A stretch of 64,000 bases of DNA from Streptomyces sp. RerS4 (GTDB taxonomy: Bacteria > Actinomycetota > Actinomycetes > Streptomycetales > Streptomycetaceae): the NCBI RefSeq assembly GCF_023515955.1, contig NZ_CP097322.1:3185501-3249500 (forward strand). Reading direction: 5' to 3'. Shown here piece after piece: positions 14,774 through 23,898 of this stretch. Position 1 is the first letter of the stretch; every line of letters starts with the position of its first letter. The position numbers were made by a program, and so were the translations under genes. Under the pieces are notes generated by a model. That model was given only the letters and a program-made list of their open reading frames with translations. It was not told the origin of the DNA and searched no databases.

Positions 14774-16227
14774 AGTCCGTATTCCTTCCAGCGGCGGTCC
14801 ACCAGGGCCGCCGTCGCGGGGTCGGACTCCACCATGTCGGGCCAGCCGCCGTCGCGGGTGTAACCCTCCTCCGGCAGTTTCCTCGTGGCGTCGATGCCCG
14901 CCTTGCCGCCCCAGAACTGCTGGTACGAGGCGTGGTCGAGGTGGTCCACCGGCCCCTCCACCACCGTCAGGTCGCGGGAGTAGTCGGTGTTGCCGAGCGC
15001 CCGCCAGGACACCTCGTGCAGGTCGTGGACGTCGCAGTCCTTGTCCACCACGATGATCAGCTTGGTCAGCGACATCATGTGGGCGCCCCAGATGGCGTGC
15101 ATGACCTTCTGCGCGTGCTTGGGGTACTTCTTGTCGATCGAGACGATCGCGCAGTTGTGGAAGCCGCCCGACTCGGGCAGGTGGTAGTCCACGATGTCCG
15201 GGACGATGATCTTCAGGAGCGGCAGGAAGAAGCGTTCCGTCGCGCGACCCAGCGGGCCGTCCTCCGTCGGCGGCCGGCCGACGACGATCGACTGGAGCAG
15301 CGGGCGCTTGCGCATCGTCACGCAGTCGATCTTCAGCGCGGGGAAGGGTTCCTGCGGGGTGTAGAAGCCGGTGTGGTCGCCGAAGGGGCCCTCGGGGAGC
15401 ATCTCGCCCGGCTCCAGCCAGCCTTCGATGACGACCTCGGCGTTGGCCGGGACCTGGAGCGGGACCGTCTTGCAGTCGACCATCTCGATGCGCTTGCCCG
15501 CGACGAACCCGGCGAACAGGTACTCGTCGATGTCGCCCGGCAGCGGCGCGGTGGACGCGTAGGTGACGGCCGGCGGGCAGCCGAAGGCGATCGCGACCGG
15601 CAGCCGCTCGCCGCGCGCGGCGGCGACGGCGTAGTGGTTGCGGCTGTCCTTGTGGATCTGCCAGTGCATGCCGATGGTGCGCTTGTCGTGGCGCTGGAGG
15701 CGGTAGAGGCCGAGGTTGCGCACGCCGGTCTCGGGGTGCTTGGTGTGCGTGAGGCCGAGGTTGAAGAAGTCGCCGCCGTCCTTGGGCCAGGTGAACAGCG
15801 CCGGCAGCCGGTCCAGGTCGACGTCGTCGCCGGTGAGCACGACCTCCTGGACGGGCGCGGACTCGCCCTTCACCTTCTTCGGCGGCACGTGCACCATCGA
15901 GCCGAGCTTGCCGAAGGCCTCGCGGACGCCGATGAAGCCCTGGGGCAGTTCGGGCTTCAGCAGCCCGCCGATCTTGTCGCTGATCTCGCCGTAGGACTTC
16001 AGGCCGAGGGCCTTGAGGAGGCGGCGGTCGGTCCCGAAGACGTTCATGGCGAGCGGCATCGCCGAGCCCTTGACGTTCTCGAAGAGGAGCGCGGGACCCC
16101 CCGCCTTGTTCACTCTGTCGACGATCTCCCCGACCTCCAGGTACGGGTCGACTTCGGCCTTGATGCGCTTGAGGTCGCCCTCCCGCTCCAGAGCCCGGAG
16201 CAGCGAGCGGAGATCGTCGTAAGCCAT
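14770..16227 (-). CDS. UbiD-family decarboxylase, menaquinone type
   Basis: A 485-residue prenylated-FMN decarboxylase of the family remembered as SCO4490-type menaquinone decarboxylase. The cofactor and metal region HWQIHKDSRNHY is near residue 190 and GPFGDHTGFYTP, with the catalytic acid region, near 280. Further blocks are FHNCAIVSIDKKYPKHA and IWGAHMMSLTKLIIVVD. It probably removes the carboxyl group of the naphthoate intermediate late in the futalosine pathway. The start ATG at 16227 fits the family start MAYDDLRSLL. It heads the UbiD - unknown - MqnP operon. Confidence 0.93.
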   Translation of the reverse strand: MAYDDLRSLLRALEREGDLKRIKAEVDPYLEVGEIVDRVNKAGGPALLFENVKGSAMPLAMNVFGTDRRLLKALGLKSYGEISDKIGGLLKPELPQGFIGVREAFGKLGSMVHVPPKKVKGESAPVQEVVLTGDDVDLDRLPALFTWPKDGGDFFNLGLTHTKHPETGVRNLGLYRLQRHDKRTIGMHWQIHKDSRNHYAVAAARGERLPVAIAFGCPPAVTYASTAPLPGDIDEYLFAGFVAGKRIEMVDCKTVPLQVPANAEVVIEGWLEPGEMLPEGPFGDHTGFYTPQEPFPALKIDCVTMRKRPLLQSIVVGRPPTEDGPLGRATERFFLPLLKIIVPDIVDYHLPESGGFHNCAIVSIDKKYPKHAQKVMHAIWGAHMMSLTKLIIVVDKDCDVHDLHEVSWRALGNTDYSRDLTVVEGPVDHLDHASYQQFWGGKAGIDATRKLPEEGYTRDGGWPDMVESDPATAALVDRRWKEYGL

Positions 16228-16316
16228 GGGGCCCAGTATCCGTCACCAACTACCCTGGGGATGTCACCGGGCCCCGCGCGGGCCCGCCGCCACTGCCGGG
16301 GAGTCGGTCCCACACC

Positions 16317-16709
16317 GTGCTGCGCTATCTGCCGTTCCTGCTTCTCCTCGCACTGACCATCTACGCCTTCATCGACTGCCTGAACACGCCCGAGGAGGAG
16401 GTCAAGCACCTCCCGAAGGGCGTCTGGGTGCTGATCATCCTGCTCTTCTCGATCGTCGGCCCGGTGGTCTGGCTGTCCGCCGGCAAGCAGCGGACGCAGG
16501 TCGGCGGCGGGAGCCGGGGCGTCGGCGGGGGTCGTGCGCGGCGCGGTCAGTGGGTGGCGCCGGACGACAACCCAGAGTTCCTGAAGTCCCTTGACCAGGA
16601 CCAGGACAAGGGCGACGGCAAGGGAAAGGGCAACGGGAACGGCAACGGGAACGGGAACGGCTCCGACGAGCCCGACAAGGGCGAGCCGGGCAAGGGCGAC
16701 CAGGCCTGA
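16317..16709 (+). CDS. PLD nuclease N-terminal domain (PLDc_N) membrane protein
   Basis: A 130-residue protein with two membrane helices (residues 3-20 and 36-55) flanking IDCLNTPEEEVKHLPKGVWV. This is the PLDc_N/DUF5652-like hairpin common in actinobacteria. A cytosolic tail begins GGGRARRGQWVAPDDNPEFL and ends in a low-complexity run of Lys/Gly/Asn encoded by repeats of GGGAAC and GGCAAC. GTG 16317 is the start. Function is unknown. It is divergent from the UbiD gene. Confidence 0.85.
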   Translation: MLRYLPFLLLLALTIYAFIDCLNTPEEEVKHLPKGVWVLIILLFSIVGPVVWLSAGKQRTQVGGGSRGVGGGRARRGQWVAPDDNPEFLKSLDQDQDKGDGKGKGNGNGNGNGNGSDEPDKGEPGKGDQA

Positions 16710-16739
16710 CCCGCCCCGCCCCCCGCCACCCCGGGACGG

Positions 16740-17111
16740 CTACCGCGCCCAGGGGAGTTCGCGGGTGCCCTCGGTGCCGGGGACCGAGACGACGCCGTCG
16801 GCGCGCATGACGACGTACGCCTCGAAGTGCTCGGGCGCGTGGATGCGCCGGACGACGTCCGGGGGCAGCACCAGGGTCTGACCGGTGGTCACCTTCTCGG
16901 TGCGGCCGTCGCAGGTGACCTCCAGGGAGCCTGCGGTGAGCAGCCAGACCTGTTCGCGGTTGACGCGGTGTTCGGGGCCGGTGGCGCCGGCGGCCATGTC
17001 GACGTGCCAGGTGCTCAGCTCGGAGCTGCCCCGGCTGGGGGCGGCGAGGCCGGTCATGGTGGCGTTCGGGGAAACGGTGACGTTGTCGGGGGAAACGCTG
17101 ATCACGTGCAA
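16740..17111 (-). CDS. Cupin-domain protein
   Basis: A protein of about 123 residues with a single cupin barrel: REQVWLLTAGSLEVTCDG matches cupin motif 1 loosely and the segment after PPDVVRRIHAPEHFEAYV matches motif 2. TTG 17111 (GAGGA six bases upstream) or GTG 17105 are the likely starts; a longer frame runs into the operator region and is rejected. It is divergent from a MarR gene with two palindromic operators between them, so it is probably repressed by that MarR protein. Confidence 0.8.
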   Translation of the reverse strand: MHVISVSPDNVTVSPNATMTGLAAPSRGSSELSTWHVDMAAGATGPEHRVNREQVWLLTAGSLEVTCDGRTEKVTTGQTLVLPPDVVRRIHAPEHFEAYVVMRADGVVSVPGTEGTRELPWAR

Positions 17112-17157
17112 GGCGGGTCCTCGTCTGTTCGGCGTCGGTGAGAGCACGGCCGCAGCA

Positions 17158-17201
17158 AGTAAAGCGGCTTTACTCAAGACCGCGAGTAAAGCAGCTTTAC
17201 T
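17158..17201. promoter_or_regulatory. Two MarR-type operators between cupin and marR genes
   Basis: AGTAAAGCGGCTTTACT (17158-17174) and AGTAAAGCAGCTTTACT (17185-17201) are perfect palindromes around one central base and differ only at that base. Their starts are 27 bases apart. They lie between the divergent cupin and MarR genes, the standard place for MarR autoregulation. Confidence 0.85.
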
Positions 17202-17222
17202 CGCCTGTGTCACCATGTTTGC

Positions 17223-17699
17223 GTGACCTCACCCACGCAAGACGCGGCGGATCCCGGCATCGAGCTGACCTTCCTCCTCGGGATCGGCTTCCAGCTGATG
17301 CTCGGCGAGTTCTCCCGACGCCTCGCCGACGCCGGGTACGCCGACCTGCGCCCCCTGCACGGCATGGCCTTCCAGGCCCTCAAGGGCCCCGGCGCCACCG
17401 CCACCGAGCTGGCCGAACGGCTGGGGGTGACCAAGCAGGCCGCCGGGCAGCTCGTCGACGACCTGGAGCGGCGCGGCTACGTCCGCCGCGAGCCGCACCC
17501 CGACGGCGGGCGGCGCAAGCTGGTGGTGCTGACCGCCGCCGCGACCGACCACCTCGCCACCGCCGGACGCGTCCTGCACGCACTGGAGGCCGAGATCGGC
17601 GCGCACGCCGACCTCAGGACCCTGCGCGTCGAACTGGGCCGCGCGATCCGGGCGCTGAACGGGGACGGGGAGCTGCCGCCACTGCGGCCGGTGTGGTGA
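17223..17699 (+). CDS. MarR family transcriptional regulator
   Basis: A 158-residue winged-helix regulator. The HTH is ATATELAERLGVTKQAAGQL, then DDLERRGYVRREPHPDGGRR forms the wing. The GTG start at 17223 lies 22 bases after the second operator. It most likely represses itself and the divergent cupin gene and responds to a small ligand. Its stop codon lies inside a three-copy tandem repeat. Confidence 0.93.
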   Translation: MTSPTQDAADPGIELTFLLGIGFQLMLGEFSRRLADAGYADLRPLHGMAFQALKGPGATATELAERLGVTKQAAGQLVDDLERRGYVRREPHPDGGRRKLVVLTAAATDHLATAGRVLHALEAEIGAHADLRTLRVELGRAIRALNGDGELPPLRPVW

Positions 17700-17732
17700 A
17701 ACCCGGTGTGGTGAAACCCGGTGTGGTGAAAC
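17688..17732. repeat. 15-base triplicate at the 3' end of the MarR gene
   Basis: CCGGTGTGGTGAAAC occurs three times in tandem. The first copy contains the MarR stop codon. It lies between convergent genes. Confidence 0.9.
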
Positions 17733-17742
17733 GCCGGAACGC

Positions 17743-18255
17743 CTACGTCCTGGAGAAGGACGCGTAGGAGGCCCGCAGCTCGGCCCGGCGGCCGGCGGGC
17801 GGGAGGGGATGGCCCGTCAGGACGGCTTCCAGCCGTTCGAAGCGCTCGTGCCAGTCGGCCAGGCAATCGAGGCGCTCCTCGTCGGAGCCGCCGCGTTCGT
17901 TCAGGAAGCGGATCACCGTCGAGTCGGTGCCGACGGGTTCCAGGTGGAAGCGGATGCGCCCCTGCCAGGCGCCGGGCTCGTCGTCCGCGCGGAGGGTGTA
18001 CTCGGCGACCCGTTCGACGTCCCAGGCCGTGATCCGGCCGGACGAGGCGGCCCGGCTCCCTGGGCGGCGCAGGGTGACGGCCCCGCCGAGCCTGCGCTCG
18101 GGCACCTCGGCCTCGGCCAGCCAGCCGCGCAGCCCGTCCGCCGTGGTGAGGGCGGGCCACAGGGCCTCGTAGGCGTACGGCAGGTGCACCTCGAAGCGGA
18201 CGTCCCAGCGGCCGGGGCCGTGCGGGGTGCTGGTGGCATGGCTCACGGGAGACAT
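17743..18255 (-). CDS. SRPBCC (START/AHSA1-like) domain protein
   Basis: A 170-residue protein with the helix-grip ligand-binding fold: FEVHLPYAYEALWPALTTAD, then GLRGWLAE and a C-terminal amphipathic helix, HERFERLEAVLTG. Such proteins bind hydrophobic ligands or act as Hsp90 activators or cyclases; nothing here fixes the role. It is convergent with MarR and lies 25 bases upstream of the ccsB stop. Confidence 0.8.
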   Translation of the reverse strand: MSPVSHATSTPHGPGRWDVRFEVHLPYAYEALWPALTTADGLRGWLAEAEVPERRLGGAVTLRRPGSRAASSGRITAWDVERVAEYTLRADDEPGAWQGRIRFHLEPVGTDSTVIRFLNERGGSDEERLDCLADWHERFERLEAVLTGHPLPPAGRRAELRASYASFSRT

Positions 18256-18280
18256 ACCACCAGCGTGCCACCGTCGGGGG

Positions 18281-19366
18281 TCAGACGCCCGCGTACGAGT
18301 GCTTGCCGCTGAGCAGGATGTTCACGCCGTAGTAGTTCCAGATCCAGCAGGCGAACGCGAAGAGCGCGAGGTAGGCGGCCTTGCGGCCCTTCCAGCCGGC
18401 GGTGGCGCGCGCGTGCAGGTAGCAGGCGTAGGCCACCCAGGTCACGAAGGACCAGACCTCCTTGGGGTCCCAGCCCCAGTAGCGGCCCCAGGCGTCGCCC
18501 GCCCAGATGGCGCCGGCGACGATGGTGAAGGTCCACAGCGGGAAGACGGCCGCGTTGATCCGGTACGAGAACTTGTCGAGCGAGGCGGCGGAGGGCAGCC
18601 GCTCCATCACCGAGGTGCGGAAACGTCCCGGCGTACGGCCGGCCTCCAGGTGGCTCTCGTAGCCGTCGCGGAAGAGGTACAGCACCGCGCCGGCCGCGCC
18701 GATGTAGAAGACGGCTCCGCAGAAGATGGCGGTGGAGACGTGGATCCACAGCCAGTACGAGTGCAGGGCCGGGACCAGCTGGTCGCTCTCGGTGTACAGC
18801 CAGGTGGTGGCGATGCCGAGGTCCAGCAGGACGGTCGTGACCAGGATCAGTCCGAGCCAGCGGACGTTCTTCTTCAGGGCCAGGAGCAGCAGGTAGGCGC
18901 CGACGGCGACCGTGGAGAAGGTCACCGAGAACTCGTACATGTTGCCCCAGGGGGCCCGTTCCACCGACATCGCGCGGGTGACGACGCCGCCCGCCTCGAT
19001 GAGGAAGCCGAGGACGGTCAGCGAGACCGCGATGCGCCCGTAGAGGTCGCCCTTCTCGGTGCCGCCGGCCGCGCCGGGGCCGTCCGGCACGTCACGGGTG
19101 CCGGCGGCGGAACGGGTGACGACCTTCGGCCTGTCGAGGACGGCCGTCCCCCCGCCCTTCGTGCGCACCTGCACGGCGGGGGCGTCCGCCTTGGTCCGGT
19201 CGGCCGTCAGCGCGGCGGCCGTACGGCCCACCTTGCTGCGGCTGCCGAAGACCCACTCGGTGATGTGCGCGAGGAAGGCGAGCGTGTAGACCGCCATCGA
19301 CGCGTAGACCAGCTTGTTGCTGAGCTCGGCCAGACTCTCGTTGGCCGCGGCCGCGAGCAGCGTCAT
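18281..19366 (-). CDS. ccsB: Cytochrome c biogenesis protein CcsB/CcsA
   Basis: A 361-residue membrane protein with about eight helices and the tryptophan-rich haem-handling motif WGRYWGWDPKEVWSFVTWV near residues 285-305, the WWD domain of system II synthetases. With ResB it carries haem across the membrane and links it to apocytochrome c. The ATG at 19366 overlaps the resB stop by four bases. It is the last gene of the resA-ccdA-resB-ccsB series. Confidence 0.95.
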   Translation of the reverse strand: MTLLAAAANESLAELSNKLVYASMAVYTLAFLAHITEWVFGSRSKVGRTAAALTADRTKADAPAVQVRTKGGGTAVLDRPKVVTRSAAGTRDVPDGPGAAGGTEKGDLYGRIAVSLTVLGFLIEAGGVVTRAMSVERAPWGNMYEFSVTFSTVAVGAYLLLLALKKNVRWLGLILVTTVLLDLGIATTWLYTESDQLVPALHSYWLWIHVSTAIFCGAVFYIGAAGAVLYLFRDGYESHLEAGRTPGRFRTSVMERLPSAASLDKFSYRINAAVFPLWTFTIVAGAIWAGDAWGRYWGWDPKEVWSFVTWVAYACYLHARATAGWKGRKAAYLALFAFACWIWNYYGVNILLSGKHSYAGV

Positions 19367-21114
19367 CCGCGCTCTCCTTCTCGGTTCGCCGGGACTTCTT
19401 CATCGGGTACGTCGGATTCGTCAGGTGCGTCGGGGTTCGTGGATGCGGCGGGCGGCGACGGCGCCCGCTCGTACAGGGCGCCGGACAGCACCGACAGCTC
19501 CTCGGGCAGCTTCGCGGACTCGCTGCGGCCCAGGCCGGCCATCTCGACGACCGTCACGCCGTCCTCGCCGCGCACCGCGCGGACCCAGACGCGGCGGCGC
19601 TGGATGAACAGGGAGGCGGCCAGGCCGCCGATGGCGACGATGGCACCGGCCAGCGCCAGGCCGTTGCCGGGCTGCTGGGTGATCGAGAACGTCGCCCAGC
19701 GCTCGATGCCCTCGAACTTGACGGTGCCCTCACCGCCGGGCAGCTCCATCGTCTCGCCGGGCAGCATGCGCTTCTTGAACAGCTGCCCGTCGGCGTCCTT
19801 GAACTCCTGCAGCTTGGAGGTGTTCAGCCGGTACACGTTCTGCGGCAGGCCGGAGTCGACGCCGAGGCTGCCGTGGTAGGCGCTGAGCGCGAGGACGGGG
19901 AAGTCCAGGGCCGGGAACTGCGAGAGCATCGTGCCCTGGCCCGCGCCCGCGAACGTCGGCACGAACATGGCGTTGAAGCCGAGCTGTTCCTTGTCGCCGT
20001 TCTTGTTGCGGTAGCCGTCGGTGACCTTGACGGCGCCGGAGGAGCTGAGGTTGGCGTCGAAGGGCAGCATCGGCACGGCGTCCTTGTAGATCACCTTGCC
20101 GGTGGGGTCGGTCACCGAGATGATCGGCGCGTAGCCGTGGCCCAGCAGGTAGACCTTGGAGCCGTCGATCTCCAGCGGCTTGTTGACCTCGATCTCGGCC
20201 TTCCGCGGCTCCCCGTGCGCGCCCTCGCTGTAGGTGACGTACGCCTTGAAGTCGCGCGGGGTGCCCTTCTGCGGGCCGCTCTTCTCGAAGGTCGCGTCGA
20301 ACCGGTCGAGGGTGAAGGAGAACGGCGGCAGGTCGTCGGAGGAGAAGAGGCTGCCGGACTTGAAGTCGTCGTACTGGGTCAGCGTGTTGGCGAAGCCCTT
20401 GCCGCGCAGGACGAGCTTGCCGCCCTCGGACTTGAAGAGCTGCCCGCACGCGAACGCCACCAGCATCACGATCAGGGCGATGTGGAAGGCCAGGTTCCCG
20501 GCCTCGCGCAGGTAGCCCTTCTCGGCGGCGACGGCGTTCCCGCGCGTCTGCGTCCGGAAGCGGCGCCCGCCGAGCACGGCCTTCGCCGAGGCGAGGACCT
20601 CCTCGGGATCCTTCTCCGTACGCCACGTCGCGTACGCCGGCAGCCGGTCGAGGCGGCGGGGGGCGCCCGGCGGGCGGCCCGTGAGCTGCCCGACGAACTG
20701 CCAGGTGCGCGGGACGATGCAGCCGATGAGCGACACGAACAGCAGGATGTAGATCGCGGAGAACCACACCGAGCTGTAGACGTCGAAGAGCTGGAGCTTC
20801 TCGGCGGCCGGCACCCAGAACTCGTGCTGCTTCTTCCAGTCCGACACCTTCAGCGCGTCGACCTGCGTCTGCGGGATGAGGGAGCCGGGGATGGAGCCGA
20901 GGGAGAGCAGGAACAGCAGGATCAGCGCCACCCGCATGGAGGTGAGCTGCCGCCAGAACCAGCGGGCCCAGCCGATCACGCCGATGCCGACGGGCGCGGC
21001 GGGGCCGTCCTCGACGGGGGCCGTGGAGAGCTGCGCGCCGGCCGCGGCGTCGGCGTCCGCCTCGGCGGTGGAGGTGTGCGGCGCCTCGGGGGACGCCTTG
21101 TCGGTCGTACTCAT
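19363..21114 (-). CDS. resB: Cytochrome c biogenesis protein ResB
   Basis: A 583-residue protein. Three membrane helices occur near the N-terminus (about residues 65-215) and one near the C-terminus (about 495), with a large extracytoplasmic domain between. The SMRVALILLFLLSLGSIPGS block is typical of ResB/Ccs1. It pairs with CcsB in haem delivery for cytochrome c. It lies 14 bases downstream of ccdA, and ccsB overlaps its end. Confidence 0.95.
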   Translation of the reverse strand: MSTTDKASPEAPHTSTAEADADAAAGAQLSTAPVEDGPAAPVGIGVIGWARWFWRQLTSMRVALILLFLLSLGSIPGSLIPQTQVDALKVSDWKKQHEFWVPAAEKLQLFDVYSSVWFSAIYILLFVSLIGCIVPRTWQFVGQLTGRPPGAPRRLDRLPAYATWRTEKDPEEVLASAKAVLGGRRFRTQTRGNAVAAEKGYLREAGNLAFHIALIVMLVAFACGQLFKSEGGKLVLRGKGFANTLTQYDDFKSGSLFSSDDLPPFSFTLDRFDATFEKSGPQKGTPRDFKAYVTYSEGAHGEPRKAEIEVNKPLEIDGSKVYLLGHGYAPIISVTDPTGKVIYKDAVPMLPFDANLSSSGAVKVTDGYRNKNGDKEQLGFNAMFVPTFAGAGQGTMLSQFPALDFPVLALSAYHGSLGVDSGLPQNVYRLNTSKLQEFKDADGQLFKKRMLPGETMELPGGEGTVKFEGIERWATFSITQQPGNGLALAGAIVAIGGLAASLFIQRRRVWVRAVRGEDGVTVVEMAGLGRSESAKLPEELSVLSGALYERAPSPPAASTNPDAPDESDVPDEEVPANREGERG

Positions 21115-21127
21115 GTCCGTGTAGTCC

Positions 21128-21910
21128 TCAGATCCCCACCGTGAAGCCGTTGGTCCAGCCCTGCATCTCGCCCACGATGCTGTCCCACGTTCCTGTGACG
21201 AGCAGCAGACCGGTCACGATCAGCATGCCGCCGCCGATGCGCATCACCCACGCATAGTGCTTCTTCACCCAGCCGAAAGCGCCGAGCGCCTTGCGGAAGG
21301 CGATCGCGGCGAGGATGAAGGGCAGGCCCAGGCCGAAGCAGTAGACGACCATGAGCAGCGCGCCGCGCGCGGCGCTGGCGTCGTCGAGGGAGATCGCGAG
21401 CGTGTTCACGGCGGCGAGGGTCGGGCCCATGCAGGGGGTCCAGCCGATGCCGAAGAGCACGCCGAGCACGGGCGCGCCGAGCAGGCCCGCCGTCGGCTTC
21501 CGGTGGAAGCGGAACTCGCGCATCGTCAGTCCCGGGATCGCTCCCATGAAGAAGAGGCCGAGGAGGATCACCAGGCCGCCCAGGACCCGTGTGATGACGT
21601 CCTTGTTCTCGCCCTGGAAGACGTCGCCGAACTGGCCGAAGAGCGCGCCGGTCGAGACGAAGACGGCGGTGAAGCCGAGGATGAACAGGCCCGCACCGGC
21701 CGCCATCCGGCCGCGCCTGGCCTCGGCGAGGTCGGCGCCGCCTATGCCGGTCACGTAGGACAGGTAGCCGGGGACCAGGGGCAGCACGCAGGGGGAGAAG
21801 AAGGAGACCAGACCCGCGAGGAGCGCGATCGGCAGGGCCAGCAGCAGTCCCCCGCTCAGCACGGTCGTGTTCACACCGGTCTCGGCGGCGAGGAGGAGGT
21901 GGGGGTCCAC
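21128..21910 (-). CDS. ccdA: CcdA thiol-disulfide transporter
   Basis: A 260-residue protein with six helices. The two redox cysteines are visible in [17 protein letters not shown] (helix 1) and [16 protein letters not shown] (helix 4). It moves electrons from cytosolic thioredoxin to the outside to keep apocytochrome cysteines reduced, through ResA, encoded four bases upstream. The start at 21910 fits the spacing. Confidence 0.95.
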   Translation of the reverse strand: MDPHLLLAAETGVNTTVLSGGLLLALPIALLAGLVSFFSPCVLPLVPGYLSYVTGIGGADLAEARRGRMAAGAGLFILGFTAVFVSTGALFGQFGDVFQGENKDVITRVLGGLVILLGLFFMGAIPGLTMREFRFHRKPTAGLLGAPVLGVLFGIGWTPCMGPTLAAVNTLAISLDDASAARGALLMVVYCFGLGLPFILAAIAFRKALGAFGWVKKHYAWVMRIGGGMLIVTGLLLVTGTWDSIVGEMQGWTNGFTVGI

Positions 21911-21914
21911 GAGG

Positions 21915-22547
21915 TCACTGCTCCGCGAGGAGCGGGTCGATCATCGAGCGCAGCTGCTCCTCGTTGACCGCGACCAGGGTGCGGGCGGCGATCTTGCCCT
22001 CCTTGTCGAGGACGATCGTGGAGGGGATGGACTGCGCGTTCAGGGTGCCCTTGGGGAAGCGGAGCATCAGCTTGCCGTCGGGGTCGTAGAGGCTCGGGTA
22101 GGTGATCCCGAAGTTCGCCTCGAAGGAGGCGGCGTTCTGCTTGCTGTTGTCGCGGGTGTTGATGCCGACGAAGGCGACGTCCTTGCCGGCGTCGGCGAGC
22201 TCCTTGGAGACCTTCGCGAAGTACGGGGCCTCGGCGCGGCACGGCGGGCACCAGGAGCCCCAGACGTTGAGGACGACGACCTTGCCCTTGAGGGTGGTCG
22301 TGTCGAGCGTCTTGCCGTCGACGGTCTCGCCGTCGAGCTTGGGGGCTTCCGCGCGGTCGCCCTTCGCGACGGTGGAGATGCCGCTGGGGCCGGTCACGTA
22401 GCCGCCGGCGGAGCCGGACGGTTTGCTGCCGCTGCCCGAATCGCCGCACGCCGTAAGGGTCAGGGCGCTCGCGAGGGTCACCGCGGTCAGCAGGGTGGCG
22501 CGGCCGCTGGTCGAGCGGCGGCGTCGGGGGGCGCGGCTAAGGCTCAT
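21915..22547 (-). CDS. resA: ResA/TlpA-like thioredoxin lipoprotein
   Basis: A 210-residue lipoprotein. The N-terminus is basic, then hydrophobic, ending in the lipobox LTACG near residue 33. The thioredoxin active site is WCPPCRAE in [19 protein letters not shown]. It reduces the haem-binding cysteines of apocytochrome c outside the membrane, taking electrons from CcdA. It is the first gene of the four-gene cytochrome c assembly operon. Confidence 0.93.
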   Translation of the reverse strand: MSLSRAPRRRRSTSGRATLLTAVTLASALTLTACGDSGSGSKPSGSAGGYVTGPSGISTVAKGDRAEAPKLDGETVDGKTLDTTTLKGKVVVLNVWGSWCPPCRAEAPYFAKVSKELADAGKDVAFVGINTRDNSKQNAASFEANFGITYPSLYDPDGKLMLRFPKGTLNAQSIPSTIVLDKEGKIAARTLVAVNEEQLRSMIDPLLAEQ

Positions 22548-22584
22548 GTGAAAAGTTTCGCATGAGCGATTTGCGGATCTTCCG

Positions 22585-22601
22585 CACCCCCCGAAGGGGT
22601 G
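22585..22601. terminator. Hairpin between deacetylase-like gene and resA
   Basis: CACCCC (22585-22590) and GGGGTG (22596-22601) around CCGAA. It lies after the stop of the gene ending at 22636 on the reverse strand and before resA. Confidence 0.5.
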
Positions 22602-22635
22602 TTAAGAGGCTGGTCAGAACGGAATCGGGACCAGC

Positions 22636-23841
22636 TCAGACCGCCGAGAGGTACGCGCCCCAACCGCCGCTCGGCGCCTGACCGACCGCGAGGGAGCGCA
22701 GTCGGGCGAGCGTCTTCGGGTCCTGGACGTCCAGCCAGTCGACGAACTGCCGGAAGGATACGAGCCTTACGTCCCTTTTGTCCGACATGGCCTTGAGTGC
22801 TTCCTCGACGGCGTCCATGTAGATGCCGCCGTTCCACTCCTCGAAGTGGTTGCCGATGAACAGGGGCGCGCGGTTGGTCTCGTAGGCGCGGCGGAAACCG
22901 CCGAGGTAGGTGGCGGTCGCCTGGGTGCGCCACGTCGGGTAGTTGGCGGGGACGCCCCGGGTGGTGCTCTTCGACTGGTTGGCGAGGATGTTGTAGTCCA
23001 TCGACAACACCTCGAAGGTGTGGCCGGGGAACGGCAGGGACTGCAGGGGCAGGTCCCAGATCCCCTCCTTCTTCACCGGCCACCGCTGCAGGCCCCCGGG
23101 CGAGGAGGCGTCGTAGCGCCAGCCCAGCTCGCGGGCGGTGATCAGCAGGCCCTCCTGGCCGAGGAGGCAGGGGGTGCGGGAGCCGGTCAGCTCGCGGCGG
23201 TAGTCGAAGGGGAGCGGCGGCAGGTCGGTGAAGCCGGTGTTCGTGCGCCAGTTGGTGACGAACGACACGGCCTGGTCGATCTCGCTGCGCCAGTCCGTCG
23301 GCGACCAGCGGGCGACGGAGCCGGAGCCGGCGCAGAAGTGGCCGTTGAAGTGGGTGCCGATCTCGTGGCCGTCGAGCCAGGCCTGACGGACGTGGGTGAG
23401 GGTGGCGCGGACGTTCTCGTCCTTGAGGTAGCCGATGTCGGAGGCGCCGACGGGGTTGTTCGGCGGGGCGTAGAGGTGCTTCTTCGACTCGGGGAGGAGG
23501 TAGAGCCCGGAGAGGAAGAAGGTCATCGTCGCGCCGTGGTCCTTGGCGAGCTTGAGGAAGCGCGGGAAGAGGCCGTTGCCGATCTCCCCGGCGCCGTCCC
23601 AGCTGAAGACGACGAACTGCGGCGGGGTCTCGCCCGGCTGGAGGGGGACGGGCCGGTCGGGCTGGCGGGGCTGCGGACCGGTGTCCGCGGTGGACCCGTC
23701 CCCGATCACCGCGACGGGAGGACCGCCCCCGACCCCCCGCGGCCTGTCCCCGCCACCAAACCCACACCCGGCGACCCCGACCGCGGCGGCGGCGCCGAGT
23801 CCGAGAAGTCCCCTTCGGCTGAATCCGCGCACATCGCTCAT
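22636..23841 (-). CDS. Polysaccharide deacetylase-like lipoprotein
   Basis: A 401-residue exported protein. The N-terminus RRGLLGLGAAAAVGVAGCG looks like a lipoprotein signal with paired Arg residues. The body has the NodB-like fold: FVVFSWDGAG (first motif, with Trp-Asp in place of the usual TFDDG) and GHEIGTHFNGHFC (HxxxH motif). The altered first motif leaves activity uncertain. It is upstream of resA on the same strand but separated by a hairpin. The start at 23841 is the ATG of MSDVRGFSRRG. Confidence 0.82.
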   Translation of the reverse strand: MSDVRGFSRRGLLGLGAAAAVGVAGCGFGGGDRPRGVGGGPPVAVIGDGSTADTGPQPRQPDRPVPLQPGETPPQFVVFSWDGAGEIGNGLFPRFLKLAKDHGATMTFFLSGLYLLPESKKHLYAPPNNPVGASDIGYLKDENVRATLTHVRQAWLDGHEIGTHFNGHFCAGSGSVARWSPTDWRSEIDQAVSFVTNWRTNTGFTDLPPLPFDYRRELTGSRTPCLLGQEGLLITARELGWRYDASSPGGLQRWPVKKEGIWDLPLQSLPFPGHTFEVLSMDYNILANQSKSTTRGVPANYPTWRTQATATYLGGFRRAYETNRAPLFIGNHFEEWNGGIYMDAVEEALKAMSDKRDVRLVSFRQFVDWLDVQDPKTLARLRSLAVGQAPSGGWGAYLSAV

Positions 23842-23898
23842 GCAATGTCATATAAACGCAAGACCGCCGGGCCAAACCCAACCGCGCGCGGCCACCAG

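Noticed and set aside
14770..16249. Extension of the reverse frame through the UbiD gene as one 660-codon ORF
   Set aside because: Only its last 168 codons behave as a gene (GTG at 14773); the upstream part is an Arg/Pro-rich shadow of UbiD.
16600..16680. GGGAAC/GGCAAC repeats as a recombination hotspot
   Set aside because: They lie within the frame of the PLDc_N gene and simply encode its Gly/Asn/Lys tail.
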